Below are positions 14,035 through 22,738 of a stretch of 47,606 bases of DNA, one piece after another. Below the pieces are notes generated by a model that was not told the origin of the DNA, did no database searches, and saw only the letters and a program-made list of their open reading frames with translations. Numbering within the stretch: the stretch's first letter is position 1; each line of letters opens with the position of its first letter. Origin of the DNA: Bacteroidaceae bacterium (GTDB lineage: Bacteria; Bacteroidota; Bacteroidia; Bacteroidales; Bacteroidaceae); contig JAFQBB010000046.1 in NCBI GenBank assembly GCA_017416805.1, positions 1-47,606 of the forward strand. The letters are read 5' to 3'. The translations under genes and the position numbers were made by a program.

Positions 14035-14991
14035 ATGAAAACAGGAATCGTTATATTAAATTACAATAGTGTAGAAGATACGAAGAATTGTATAGACTCT
14101 GTATTGAAATATAATACCGCAGATGTTAAATTTGTCGTGGTAGATAATGGTTCTCCTAATCCAGAAGTAGTTCCACAAATTGAACATTATTTAAGAGGTA
14201 CATTCAAAGAGGATTTGGTGATTGCTACAGAAAAAGATAGTGTGCCAACTTGTTTGCCTACGATGACCTATTATATATCCTCCACAAATACAGGATATGC
14301 AGACGGAAACAATAAGGGATTGAAACTCTTGTATGCAGATAAAGGAATCAAATATATATTGATTTTGAATTCTGATATACTGTTTATTGAAGATATTATT
14401 CCATCGCTGATAAGTGCTCTAAATGAAAATAAAGATGCTGCAATTGTAAGCCCTTTACTTTACAAGAAGGATAAAGCAGGAATAGACTATAATTGTGCCC
14501 GTACAGATACAAATATTGACGATTTGATTGCGAGGTATAGATATAGTTTTTTCGGAATGTGGAACAAATTAGTGAAACTTCAAGATAAGCGTAAGCTTTT
14601 GATATCTAATCCTTCGCTGTTAAACGAAAAGTATTTACCCATAGAATTGCCATCAGGTTCGTGTATGCTGGTTCAAAAGGATTATTTTCGGGAAATTGGA
14701 GGTTTTGATTCAAACACTTTCTTGTATTTTGAAGAGAATATTTTGTGGGCAAAAGTCAAAAAGACAGGAAAGGTTAATTATTTGTGTTCGCAGTTGTCTT
14801 GCATACATTTAGGAGCAAGTAGCACGAAAAAGGTAAAAGGAAGTTATAAGAAAGACGTAATGCATAATAAAAGTGTACGATATTATGTGGAAAAATATGT
14901 AGAATGTCCATCTTGGAAAAAATGGATATTTTATACGTATAGAATCTTATTTCTAATTAGACAAAGAATTTATTATTTAGTGAAACGATAA
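14035..14991 (+). CDS. Glycosyltransferase family 2
   Basis: A 318-residue GT-A enzyme. It starts KTGIVILNYNSVEDTKNCID, followed by VVDNGS and the metal-binding LILNSDILF. The acceptor-side ELPSGSCMLVQKDYFREIGG and FDSNTFLYFEE resemble rhamnosyltransferase-like GT2 proteins. It lacks a signal peptide and should work at the cytoplasmic face on the lipid-linked repeat unit. It starts 10 bases after the acyltransferase stop. Confidence 0.85.
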   Translation: MKTGIVILNYNSVEDTKNCIDSVLKYNTADVKFVVVDNGSPNPEVVPQIEHYLRGTFKEDLVIATEKDSVPTCLPTMTYYISSTNTGYADGNNKGLKLLYADKGIKYILILNSDILFIEDIIPSLISALNENKDAAIVSPLLYKKDKAGIDYNCARTDTNIDDLIARYRYSFFGMWNKLVKLQDKRKLLISNPSLLNEKYLPIELPSGSCMLVQKDYFREIGGFDSNTFLYFEENILWAKVKKTGKVNYLCSQLSCIHLGASSTKKVKGSYKKDVMHNKSVRYYVEKYVECPSWKKWIFYTYRILFLIRQRIYYLVKR

Positions 14992-15004
14992 TTCAATTTG
15001 CAGG

Positions 15005-16159
15005 ATGAGACTCTTATATAATTTAAAAGCAACCCAACCCATAGGGAATACGAAATTCCATGGGGGAGGAAAATATGGATTGATCGTATTTAAAAGACTG
15101 GTTGAAATCGCTCCTGACAAAGTGGCGGTATATTATGATGACCAAAGCTATTTAGATGAAGATACAAGAAGAATAATTGTCCAGAATAATCTACCCGTCT
15201 ATCTCAAAAATGACATGTCGCTTTATGATGCGGCAAGAAAAGAAAGTAAAGTTATTTATTCACCCCTATTTTCGGGTAATTATGTTCCAGAAGATATAAC
15301 AATTATCCAAACACAGCATGGTTGTCGAATTTTAGAAATGTCATATGATAAATACCAACAGAATTACGAACATGATAAAGGTATAATTTATAAGCTAATA
15401 AGAGGTATTAGATGTTTGTTCTCCTCTGTTATCTTAAAAAGGGACATCAAAAGGTTTCAAAAACGTTTACTTCTCACTAATATAAAAACTGTTACAGTTT
15501 CTGAGCATAGCAAATATTCACTGTTTACATTTATACCAGAATTGCAGAAACAAGACTTAAAAGTATTCTATTCTCCTTCGACAATTAGTGAAAACGATTC
15601 AAAATCTTACATTTCGAAAAACACATTAGGAAAATATTATTTGGTAGTAAGTGGAAACCGCTGGATAAAAAACGGATATAGAGTATTAAAAGCTATGGAT
15701 GAATTATTTTCTGAACATGCAGAACTTGAAGGGATGGTCGTTGTTACGGGACTTAACTCTTGGAAAGAACTTAAAATCCGAATCAGAAATAAGGAACGTT
15801 TTATCCTTATGGGATATGTGGATGAGAAAACTTTAAAACAACTTTATCACAATGCTCATCTGTTTGTTTATGGCTCATTGAACGAAGGATTTGGATATCC
15901 CCCTTTAGAGGCCATGCATGAAGGATGTCCGGTAATAACATCAGCTATAGCATCAATTCCTGAAATTTGTGGCGACGCTGTGTTATACTTCAATCCTTAT
16001 TCCATTCCTGAAATAAAAATGAGAATTGTACAAATGGAAAACTCTGATACAAGACTCCATTACATTGAAAAAGGACGAGAACGCCATAATTCAATAAAGA
16101 AAAAACAAGATGAAGATTTGAATTTGTTTTGTAAATATCTTATTTCTTTCGTATCATAA
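15005..16159 (+). CDS. Glycosyltransferase, GT4-like (GT-B fold)
   Basis: A 384-residue GT-B enzyme. The N-terminal half is variable (MRLLYNLKATQPIGNTKFHG). The C-terminal half has the nucleotide-sugar region with YYLVVSGNRWIKNGYRVLKA and the EX7E-type motif LNEGFGYPPLEAMHEGCPV. It should add one sugar of the repeat unit from an NDP-sugar. It lies in the AT-rich part of the operon, 13 bases after the previous gene. Confidence 0.85.
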   Translation: MRLLYNLKATQPIGNTKFHGGGKYGLIVFKRLVEIAPDKVAVYYDDQSYLDEDTRRIIVQNNLPVYLKNDMSLYDAARKESKVIYSPLFSGNYVPEDITIIQTQHGCRILEMSYDKYQQNYEHDKGIIYKLIRGIRCLFSSVILKRDIKRFQKRLLLTNIKTVTVSEHSKYSLFTFIPELQKQDLKVFYSPSTISENDSKSYISKNTLGKYYLVVSGNRWIKNGYRVLKAMDELFSEHAELEGMVVVTGLNSWKELKIRIRNKERFILMGYVDEKTLKQLYHNAHLFVYGSLNEGFGYPPLEAMHEGCPVITSAIASIPEICGDAVLYFNPYSIPEIKMRIVQMENSDTRLHYIEKGRERHNSIKKKQDEDLNLFCKYLISFVS

Positions 16160-16168
16160 TGTTGATGT

Positions 16169-17392
16169 ATGAAAACAAAGATTCAAACAATTGTTATCAT
16201 TTCAATAATATTATTGACTTCAAACATATTGGATTGCAATTTAATCAGTCCATTGGTATTTAAGGTCGTACGATTTCCCATTATAGCTGTTTTATGCTTT
16301 TTATTACTAAAAAGACATAATTGGAAACAGAAACGGATGTTGTTTGCTAAAGACATCAAATGGACGATGATTGTTCCATGTCTCAGTTGGATTTCTGCCA
16401 TATTGATTTGGGGTCAATCACCTTTTGCTTCTTTTGTAGCTTGTGCACAAATCTATATTTTCCTACTTTATTTCTTTTGTTTTGCCTACGATGTAAGTGA
16501 ACAGATATTATTAAAAATATTTGCAAGCTTTACGATTGTTGTATTTTTGATTCAAATTTATGAACAATTTATTACATCTCCTCCTTTTCTTTTTGGAGGT
16601 ATTGATGGTGAATACGGTTGGATTAAAAGAGGATTAGTATATCGCATTTCAATCTTGACAAATATTACGATCATAGTACTATTCTATTATTGGATAAAAT
16701 TGTTGCGTGGTGAGAACAAGTATATTAGTCTCTTTTTTTTTGTTGTTGGGCTGATGCTTGCCTATTTTTCGTGTACAAGACAAATTATCATTGCGACACT
16801 AATAGGACTAATCTATGCCGCAATCAAAAATTCAAGAAGGCGTAAGGGAGCTATACTCATTATAGGAATGTGCGTTGTTCTTTTGTATGCATATGGTGGA
16901 TTTTTATTTGAAAGTCTATTGGAATTATCAAAAAGCCAAATGGAGGAAGACTCTTTTGGAGGAAGAAATGACAGCTATGCCTTTTATTGGAATAAAATAG
17001 TAACTGAACCTTTAACTTTTTTACTAGGAAGTGGAAAAGCCTATGGTGGAGAATACGAAAGAGTAATGTTCTCTTGGACAGATGCACAGAAACATATACT
17101 TGTGGATATAGGACACATCGGTGAATGGTTTCTGTTTGGTATTGGATATATGATTGTATTTTTTACAATGCAATATAAACTATTAATAAAGTATCGTAAA
17201 TATCTATCCGACTACCTCGTTTGTTATTTCTTATACATTAATATTATTGGTTTTATGATAGCACCGTATGCCAATATGGAGCTTATATGCGCAACAGCTT
17301 TAGGCTATTACTTAGCAGATAAAGATATACAAAAGAACAAGATGAGAAGTTTAGCTCAACAATACAATGAACCGCATACTTTTATTCATTGA
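16169..17392 (+). CDS. Wzy-like O-antigen / capsule polymerase
   Basis: A 407-residue inner-membrane protein with about ten hydrophobic segments and a long loop around residues 250-310 (SQMEEDSFGGRNDSYAFYW, LLGSGKAYGG). This pattern matches Wzy/O-antigen ligase-type polymerases, which show little sequence conservation. It would polymerise repeat units on the periplasmic face. It overlaps the next glycosyltransferase by 26 bases. A T9 run (16733-16741) lies in the coding sequence. Confidence 0.78.
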   Translation: MKTKIQTIVIISIILLTSNILDCNLISPLVFKVVRFPIIAVLCFLLLKRHNWKQKRMLFAKDIKWTMIVPCLSWISAILIWGQSPFASFVACAQIYIFLLYFFCFAYDVSEQILLKIFASFTIVVFLIQIYEQFITSPPFLFGGIDGEYGWIKRGLVYRISILTNITIIVLFYYWIKLLRGENKYISLFFFVVGLMLAYFSCTRQIIIATLIGLIYAAIKNSRRRKGAILIIGMCVVLLYAYGGFLFESLLELSKSQMEEDSFGGRNDSYAFYWNKIVTEPLTFLLGSGKAYGGEYERVMFSWTDAQKHILVDIGHIGEWFLFGIGYMIVFFTMQYKLLIKYRKYLSDYLVCYFLYINIIGFMIAPYANMELICATALGYYLADKDIQKNKMRSLAQQYNEPHTFIH

Positions 17393-18455
17393 CTCTTTGG
17401 GTGCCGGAGGTGCCCAAAGACAACTGACTGGATTAGCCTGTTTGCTGAAGGAAAAAGGTTATTCCGTGAAAGTGGCAACTTACTATGACCACCCTTTTTA
17501 TAAGTACCTTTTAGATGAAAATCAGATAGAATATGAATGCTTTAGGGTAAACTCTAAGTTGTGTCTGCCTAAATTGGTGGAATGCATCAAACGCTTCAAA
17601 GCTGATGTAGTGATTTCATTTCAGACAGATCCGAATGCACTGGCATGTATAGCTGCAAAAATCTGTGGAACAAAACTGATAGTATCAGAACGGAACACTC
17701 ATCAAGGAATCACTTGGAAAGACAGGATTATCTTCCAATTGTATAGACTGGCGGACTATGTTGTACCAAATTCTTATTCAGAGAAGAACTTCATTGAAAA
17801 GTATTTTCCGCACCTCAAATCCAAGACACAAACAATTCCTAATTTTGTGGATTTGAAAAGATTCTCGCCAACAGATAGAAAGGAATATAATCAGGGGCTT
17901 CTCATTCTGTCGGTAGCCTCCGTAAAGGCATCAAAAAATACAAAGAACTTTATCAAAGCGTATCATGAGGCTTTTATGAGAGGATGCAGGGCAAAGGTAA
18001 TATGGTATGGAGTAAATCCTAAACAAAATGATCTTGCGATAAACTATGCCTATGCGAATGAATGCCAAGCAATGATAAAAGAACTTGGTATCGAGGATTT
18101 TTTTAAACTGATGCCCAAACGTCAGGATATAGAGAATGCCTATCGCGAAGCGGATATATTTTGCCTGCCTTCTCATTTTGAGGGAACTCCAAATGTCATA
18201 TGCGAAGCTATGGCTTCAGGATTACCTGTAATGGCGAGCAATGTGTGTGACAATCCTCACTTTGTAAAATCAGAAGAAAATGGCTGGTTATTTGACCAAA
18301 ACAATGTACCTGAAATGGCTGATGTAATAGTGAATGCGACAGGAGGAAATTGGGATTTGCAAGCTATGGGAAAAAGAAGCCGGAAGTTTGCAGAAGATTT
18401 GTGTTCTGAAGACATCTTTATTAACAGATACCTCAATTTGATAAAAGCATTATGA
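17367..18455 (+). CDS. Glycosyltransferase family 4
   Basis: A 362-residue GT-B enzyme. The N-terminal glycine-rich loop is LFIDSLGAGGAQRQLTGLA. The middle has PNFVDLKRFSPTDR, and the donor site contains LPSHFEGTPNVICEAMASG, the EX7E motif of GT4 retaining transferases. The 26-base overlap with the polymerase gene and 4-base overlap with the next gene show translational coupling. Confidence 0.9.
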   Translation: MNRILLFIDSLGAGGAQRQLTGLACLLKEKGYSVKVATYYDHPFYKYLLDENQIEYECFRVNSKLCLPKLVECIKRFKADVVISFQTDPNALACIAAKICGTKLIVSERNTHQGITWKDRIIFQLYRLADYVVPNSYSEKNFIEKYFPHLKSKTQTIPNFVDLKRFSPTDRKEYNQGLLILSVASVKASKNTKNFIKAYHEAFMRGCRAKVIWYGVNPKQNDLAINYAYANECQAMIKELGIEDFFKLMPKRQDIENAYREADIFCLPSHFEGTPNVICEAMASGLPVMASNVCDNPHFVKSEENGWLFDQNNVPEMADVIVNATGGNWDLQAMGKRSRKFAEDLCSEDIFINRYLNLIKAL

Positions 18456-19018
18456 TTACCTCACACAAACAAATGAAGGAATACCTCTCCGTAGAGGCAG
18501 AGAAACTGAATATAAAGCATTTTTGGATTCAGTATCTGACGGGGAGTGAATTTGCCACAATCTATTCATACATGTGGATTCTCCGGCATCTCGAATACTA
18601 TATGTTCAAGAAAGAAAAATCGGCTTTATATACACTACCTTATTATCTCTTTTATATTCTGCATCGTCGATGGAGAATTAAAACACAGATACATCTCGGG
18701 CCGCGGGCCGCGGGCTGCGGATTCCATTTGGTACATCTTGGTTTCTTCAGAAGTTATGGTATTACCAAGTTTGGAGAAAACTGCACAGTGCTTCCCATGA
18801 CTCTGTTTGGGAAACGAATTCCAAGTGTTCCAGACAGAGAACAAATTATAGTTGGTGATAATTGCTATTTCGGAACAGGTGTAACAGTATTAGGACCTTG
18901 CAGAATAGGCAACAACGTAACAGTGGCAGCTGGTGCTGTGGTTACAATGAAAGAGATACCGGACAATGCCGTAGTAGCAGGAGTACCGGCAAAAATCATA
19001 AAATACAAAAATGAATGA
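18452..19018 (+). CDS. Serine-acetyltransferase-type O-acetyltransferase with GGGCCGC repeats
   Basis: A 188-residue LbH acetyltransferase of the CysE/WcaB type. It has a helical N-terminus, then GFHLVHLGFF and hexapeptide repeats (VGDNCYFGTGVTVLGPCRIG, GNNVTVAAGAVVTM), and closes AVVAGVPAKII. Within a capsule locus it more likely acetylates a sugar than serine. Residues GPRAAGCG are encoded by three GC-rich heptamers (18698-18720), very unlike the AT-rich surroundings. It overlaps both neighbours by 4 bases (start at 18452, ATGA at 19015). Confidence 0.82.
   Translation: MITSHKQMKEYLSVEAEKLNIKHFWIQYLTGSEFATIYSYMWILRHLEYYMFKKEKSALYTLPYYLFYILHRRWRIKTQIHLGPRAAGCGFHLVHLGFFRSYGITKFGENCTVLPMTLFGKRIPSVPDREQIIVGDNCYFGTGVTVLGPCRIGNNVTVAAGAVVTMKEIPDNAVVAGVPAKIIKYKNE
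18698..18720 (+). repeat. GC-rich heptamer repeat in acetyltransferase gene
   Basis: GGGCCGC, GGGCCGC and GGGCTGC in tandem, followed by GG. This is 7-bp periodic, inside an open frame and far richer in GC than the flanking sequence. Gain or loss of one unit would shift the frame. Confidence 0.75.
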
Positions 19019-20103
19019 AGAAAGTAATCTTATTGACCCCATTGACAGGTAATGGAGGTATAGCTTCGTGGTCGAGGAAGTTTATTCAAACTTTTAAAGA
19101 TGAAAATTACACTCTCATACCAATTGACCGTACAGCCAAAGGCCGTACGTTTCAAGAAACAACATTCTTTAAGAGAATGAAAGCTGGGTTGGTAGAGATG
19201 AAACGCAATATAGAACAGATTAAGAAAGAAATAGCCAAACAACAAATTGATATATTGCATACAACGACAAGTGGCAGTTTGGGAACCTATAGAGATTATC
19301 AGGTAGCCAAGATATGCCGCAAGCATGGAATAAAGACCATAATGCATTGTCACTATGGATGTATCCCTGAGGATATAAAGAAACCTCTCTATGGGAAATT
19401 CCTGCAAAAGACAATGAGCCTTTATGACCAGATTTGGGTGTTAGACACTCGCACTGAAAAGGTATTGAAGGAGTATCCTGCATTGAAAGACAAGGTGTTC
19501 GTAACTCCTAACTCTATTCATGTAGATGAGGGAATAAAGATACAGCCTTCTAATTATAAACATATAGCGTTTGTGGGGAATTTGATACCGAATAAAGGCT
19601 TGTATGAATTGGTTGAGGCTGTAGTAAAAAACTCTTCACAAGAAGTTAGACTGTCTATCGTGGGAAAAGGTGACGAGAATGTAATCACAAAGATTAAAGC
19701 TATTGCAGGGAACAAACTAAATAAAAGGGTGCATCTGTTGGGGTTATTATCCAATGAAGAGGCTGTGGCATTCATGAAAATGGTTGATATAGTGGCATTG
19801 CCAACTTATTATCCATGGGAGGCTTTCCCCATTTCCATACTGGAAGCAATGAGTCTGGGAAAATTGGTAATTTCTACTCCTCGCGCAGCTATCAAAGATA
19901 TGCTGACGGCATTGGATGGTACAGATTGCGGAATATTGGTCCGAGAAAAGTCCGTAGAAGATATTGTTCAAGCAATCGAGTGGTGCAACATCCACAAAGA
20001 TGAGGCAGATGAACTTTGCCGAAAAGCATACGAAAAGGTATATACAGCCTATCGTATGGAGGTGGTATATAGTCTTTACAGACAATTATATAGGAAATTG
20101 TAA
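19015..20103 (+). CDS. Glycosyltransferase family 4
   Basis: A 362-residue GT-B transferase. It starts MKKVILLTPLTGNGGIASWS. A Rossmann core includes HIAFVGNLIPNKGLYELVEA, and the donor-binding region is LPTYYPWEAFPISILEAMSL, an EX7E-type motif. The start overlaps the previous stop (ATGA), and the next gene begins 19 bases after its stop. It is likely another committed step of repeat-unit assembly. Confidence 0.88.
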   Translation: MKKVILLTPLTGNGGIASWSRKFIQTFKDENYTLIPIDRTAKGRTFQETTFFKRMKAGLVEMKRNIEQIKKEIAKQQIDILHTTTSGSLGTYRDYQVAKICRKHGIKTIMHCHYGCIPEDIKKPLYGKFLQKTMSLYDQIWVLDTRTEKVLKEYPALKDKVFVTPNSIHVDEGIKIQPSNYKHIAFVGNLIPNKGLYELVEAVVKNSSQEVRLSIVGKGDENVITKIKAIAGNKLNKRVHLLGLLSNEEAVAFMKMVDIVALPTYYPWEAFPISILEAMSLGKLVISTPRAAIKDMLTALDGTDCGILVREKSVEDIVQAIEWCNIHKDEADELCRKAYEKVYTAYRMEVVYSLYRQLYRKL

Positions 20104-20122
20104 TAAAGAGCAAAACAGAATA

Positions 20123-20668
20123 ATGAATCTCTCTTCTTTCTCCCCCTCCAACTTCGATAAGGGAGCTGGGAAACTGAAAATCACTCTTTGGTATTTTGTC
20201 AATGCGCTGTTGGTAAGGGCATCATGGAATCCTTTTATGGGAATCAAAATCCAGTTGCTCAAGGCTTTTGGGGCCAAGATTGGCAAAGGACTGGTGATGA
20301 AAAATAATGTAACGATTAAATTTCCATGGAAATTAATAATTGGCAACAACGTGTGGTTGGGGGAAAATGTATGGATTGACAATCTGGACAATGTGACTAT
20401 CGGAAATGATGTGTGCATCTCGCAAGGGGCACTGTTATTGACGGGTAACCATGATTATACCCGTTCTACGTTTGACTATCGGAATGCACCGATTACAGTA
20501 GAGGATGGGGCTTGGATAGGGGCGAAAAGTGTGGTATGCCCAGGGGTTAAAGTACACTCTCATGCGATACTCACCGTAAGCTCTGTAGCTACAAAAGATT
20601 TGGAGGCATACGGTATCTATCAAGGTAATCCGGCAGTGAAGGTAAGGGAGAGGAGGATTAACCAATAA
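20123..20668 (+). CDS. WcaF-type colanic-acid-like acetyltransferase
   Basis: A 181-residue LbH O-acetyltransferase starting MNLSSFSPSNFDKGAGKLKI. Recognisable parts are the N-terminal WYFVNALLVRASWNPFMGIK, the core LLLTGNHDYTRSTFDYRNAP with the His-Asp pair, and the closing YGIYQGNPAVKVRERR. ATG 20123 is chosen because an upstream in-frame extension to 19964 would lie within the glycosyltransferase gene and lacks family similarity. It should acetylate a capsule sugar or its lipid-linked precursor. Confidence 0.87.
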   Translation: MNLSSFSPSNFDKGAGKLKITLWYFVNALLVRASWNPFMGIKIQLLKAFGAKIGKGLVMKNNVTIKFPWKLIIGNNVWLGENVWIDNLDNVTIGNDVCISQGALLLTGNHDYTRSTFDYRNAPITVEDGAWIGAKSVVCPGVKVHSHAILTVSSVATKDLEAYGIYQGNPAVKVRERRINQ

Positions 20669-20836
20669 GTTACTTATTATTTCCCCATGACGAGTTTTCG
20701 ACTCCACGACATGACAACTGATAATGTACACAATCTTGACCCAATAAGAGAATTGGCTCCCAAATTACCCGTATCGAGAAAAAAGGGAACCAAGAGGACT
20801 ATAGAATGGATCAAATTCCCCAAGGGCAATTGACGA

Positions 20837-21139
20837 TTATCTGTCTATCCGTTTCAGTGACTTCTCCATCTTCTTACCGTAGGCTTCACCACGGCTGACA
20901 AGGTATTCAAAGAATACCACATCATCGATGATTTCGATATGGAAAGTAAAAAAAGCACGGTAATCTCCTATACGAATGCGATAGACATTCTTATAACCAA
21001 CAAGATGTTTGCAATCGGTTATTTGCTTGATGTCGTCGGCTTGCTTCACTTCCTTGATAACATTCCGAACTGCATCCAAAATCTTGCCGGAGAGTTTACG
21101 GACGGATTTCTCAAAGCTTTTGGAATATTCTACTTTCAT
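20837..21139 (-). CDS. RelE/ParE-family toxin
   Basis: A 100-residue protein with the RelE/ParE layout: MKVEYSKSFEKSVRKL, then ITDCKHLVGYKNVYRIRIGDYRAFF and VVFFEYLVSRGEAYGK. The start at 21139 gives a 4-base ATGA overlap with the antitoxin stop; an in-frame ATG at 21151 (MAWCMKV) would overlap by 16. RelE-type toxins cleave ribosome-bound mRNA and ParE-type poison gyrase; which applies is not clear. It runs against the capsule operon, between an acetyltransferase and the last glycosyltransferase. Confidence 0.83.
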   Translation of the reverse strand: MKVEYSKSFEKSVRKLSGKILDAVRNVIKEVKQADDIKQITDCKHLVGYKNVYRIRIGDYRAFFTFHIEIIDDVVFFEYLVSRGEAYGKKMEKSLKRIDR

Positions 21140-21393
21140 ACACCAAGCCAATTTTCAAAATCGGATTTCTCTTTTTGGGTGAGGGACAATTTGCCATCGG
21201 GGTCGGACTTGGACAGATGGTCGTACAGAAGGGTATCGTCATAATCGCTTGCTACTTTATCAAGGATGTTTTCGATAAATCTCTTGAGATTGGTGCCTTG
21301 ATGAATCGCCATTATAGAGAGTGACTTGAATGTGTCCTCTTTTAACTCTATCAGTTTTTTCTTGGGTTGTACTGTTGCTGTAATCATAATCAT
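21136..21393 (-). CDS. Antitoxin of RelE/ParE module
   Basis: An 85-residue protein (start 21393, or 21387 at the second Met) with a short N-terminal strand TATVQPKKKLIEL. A helical segment follows (DTFKSLSIMAIHQGTNLKRF), then an acidic C-terminus (LSLTQKEKSDFENWLGV). The pattern suggests ribbon-helix-helix-like DNA binding followed by a toxin-binding tail. It is encoded first in the operon, with a minus-strand promoter just upstream, as expected for an autoregulated antitoxin. Confidence 0.72.
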   Translation of the reverse strand: MIMITATVQPKKKLIELKEDTFKSLSIMAIHQGTNLKRFIENILDKVASDYDDTLLYDHLSKSDPDGKLSLTQKEKSDFENWLGV

Positions 21394-21407
21394 TAAGTAT
21401 TTTGCCG

Positions 21408-21415
21408 CAAAGATA
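21408..21415 (-). promoter_or_regulatory. -7 element of the RelE/ParE module
   Basis: TATCTTTG on the minus strand, a full TAnnTTTG match, 15 bases before the antitoxin ATG at 21393. The surrounding AT-rich dyads (ATATATC / GATATAT type) are possible autoregulatory operators. Confidence 0.6.
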
Positions 21416-21468
21416 TATCATATATTTTGTATATACGAAATATATCTGCGTTTTTTTTGCTAAATAAA

Positions 21469-22236
21469 ATGAAAATATCAATCATCACCTCCTGCTATAA
21501 CCGGGAGGCTACGATTCGTGACGCTATCAGAAGTGTATTGGAACAGGAATATCCTGACATTGAGTATATCATCGTAGATGGGGCTTCGACGGATGGCTCT
21601 GTTGAAGCTATTAAAGAAGCTATCAAAGGATATGAAGAAAGGGTGAAGTTCATCTCCGAACCAGACCATGGGATGTATGAGGCCATCAATAAGGGTATCC
21701 GTTTGGCTACGGGGGACTACATCGGGTTGGTACATTCGGATGATTTCCTCTATTCGCCGCAGACTGTCGCACATATTGTAAAACGACTGAAGGAGACTCA
21801 TGCTGACTTCCTGTATGCTGACGGACTGTTTGTGAATGCTAAGAATACAGATAAGGTTGTGCGGAACTGGATAGGGGGTGAGTACAGATTATGGAAGGTA
21901 CGGCATGGATGGCTTCCCTTGCATCCGACATGCTACATCCGCAGAGGGGTGATGTTAAATAGGGGATTGTATAATGAATCGTATAAAATCGCTGCAGATT
22001 CAGATTTGCTTTTCCGCTACTTGTTGGGAGGGGATTTGACTGTTACTTATTTGAATAAATATGTAGTGAAGATGCGTATGGGAGGAATGAGCACGGATAC
22101 TTCCCGTAGAAAACAAATGTGGAAGGAGGATGTCAGGATGTATAACTCACATGGTATGAATCCAACAATCACTAAAATTGAAAAGATGTTGTGGAAAGTG
22201 CCGCAATATGTCACAGCTTTGTTGAAAAAGGGGTAG
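21469..22236 (+). CDS. Glycosyltransferase family 2, WcaA-like
   Basis: A 255-residue GT-A enzyme starting MKISIITSCYNREATIRDAI, with VDGASTDGS, the DXD-like HSDDFLY and KIAADSDLLFRYLLGG. ATG 21469 is preferred; the extension to 21427 crosses a T8 run and lacks family similarity. This is the last sugar-transfer gene of the locus and is separated from the others by the divergent toxin-antitoxin module, so it may depend on read-through or on its own promoter. Confidence 0.88.
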   Translation: MKISIITSCYNREATIRDAIRSVLEQEYPDIEYIIVDGASTDGSVEAIKEAIKGYEERVKFISEPDHGMYEAINKGIRLATGDYIGLVHSDDFLYSPQTVAHIVKRLKETHADFLYADGLFVNAKNTDKVVRNWIGGEYRLWKVRHGWLPLHPTCYIRRGVMLNRGLYNESYKIAADSDLLFRYLLGGDLTVTYLNKYVVKMRMGGMSTDTSRRKQMWKEDVRMYNSHGMNPTITKIEKMLWKVPQYVTALLKKG

Positions 22237-22345
22237 TGAGTTGATAATTCCATGTACCATTTACAAAGTACAATTACAGGATCATTTACCAAATATAATG
22301 TACAGGTAGTGAGTTAGAATACAAATTCTCCTCAATGATGTGTGT

Positions 22346-22373
22346 ACCTATCAAAATAGGTGCTCAAAGCACC
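22346..22373 (+). terminator. Two overlapping hairpins after the capsule locus
   Basis: ACCTAT-CAAA-ATAGGT (22346-22361) and GGTGCT-CAA-AGCACC (22359-22373) share three bases, so only one can form at a time. They lie 110 bases after the last glycosyltransferase. No U-run follows directly, so the terminator reading is weak. Confidence 0.35.
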
Positions 22374-22474
22374 GTATTCTATAGACAGTCATTTTTGGAC
22401 GCTTACAAAATTGTAAATTGAAGCTGAAAATGAGAAAAAAGATGGAGTTTCTTGTTATTCTGAAATAATCTGTG

Positions 22475-22482
22475 TTACTTTG
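22475..22482 (+). promoter_or_regulatory. Promoter of the PIN toxin-antitoxin module
   Basis: TTACTTTG, a near match to TAnnTTTG, with TTG at 22452-22454 about 20 bp upstream. The predicted start lies about 20 bases before the antitoxin ATG at 22508. This supports 22508 over the earlier in-frame start at 22472, which falls at the promoter. Confidence 0.55.
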
Positions 22483-22507
22483 CAGCATAACTAACAAAGA
22501 ATGTAAT

Positions 22508-22738
22508 ATGGAAGCAACAGTATTCAATCCTGCTCAACTGAAGTTGATAAATCTCGTCTCAGTGCTAAATACTCCCGATGAATTGTATGGATTACAAAAG
22601 GTCATATCTGATTATTTGGCTAAGCAATTGGATTGTGAGATCAACAAGTTGTGGGAGAATGGGACTCTTACAGAAGAGAAAGTCGAGAGTTTCAGGCATC
22701 TTCATGAAAGGACTCCATATACTAAAAAGCAATTATGA
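22508..22738 (+). CDS. Putative antitoxin of PIN module
   Basis: A 76-residue, mostly helical protein (MEATVFNPAQLKLINLVSVL) with acidic segments and LERTPYTKKQL-like ending (HERTPYTKKQL). I do not recognise a DNA-binding fold with confidence. It is called an antitoxin because of its size and the 4-base overlap (22735-22738) with a PIN-domain toxin gene. It probably binds the PIN protein and represses the shared promoter. Confidence 0.68.
   Translation: MEATVFNPAQLKLINLVSVLNTPDELYGLQKVISDYLAKQLDCEINKLWENGTLTEEKVESFRHLHERTPYTKKQL

Noticed and set aside
19964-20122. N-terminal extension of the WcaF-type gene
   Set aside because: It overlaps the preceding glycosyltransferase for most of its length, and family similarity begins at ATG 20123.
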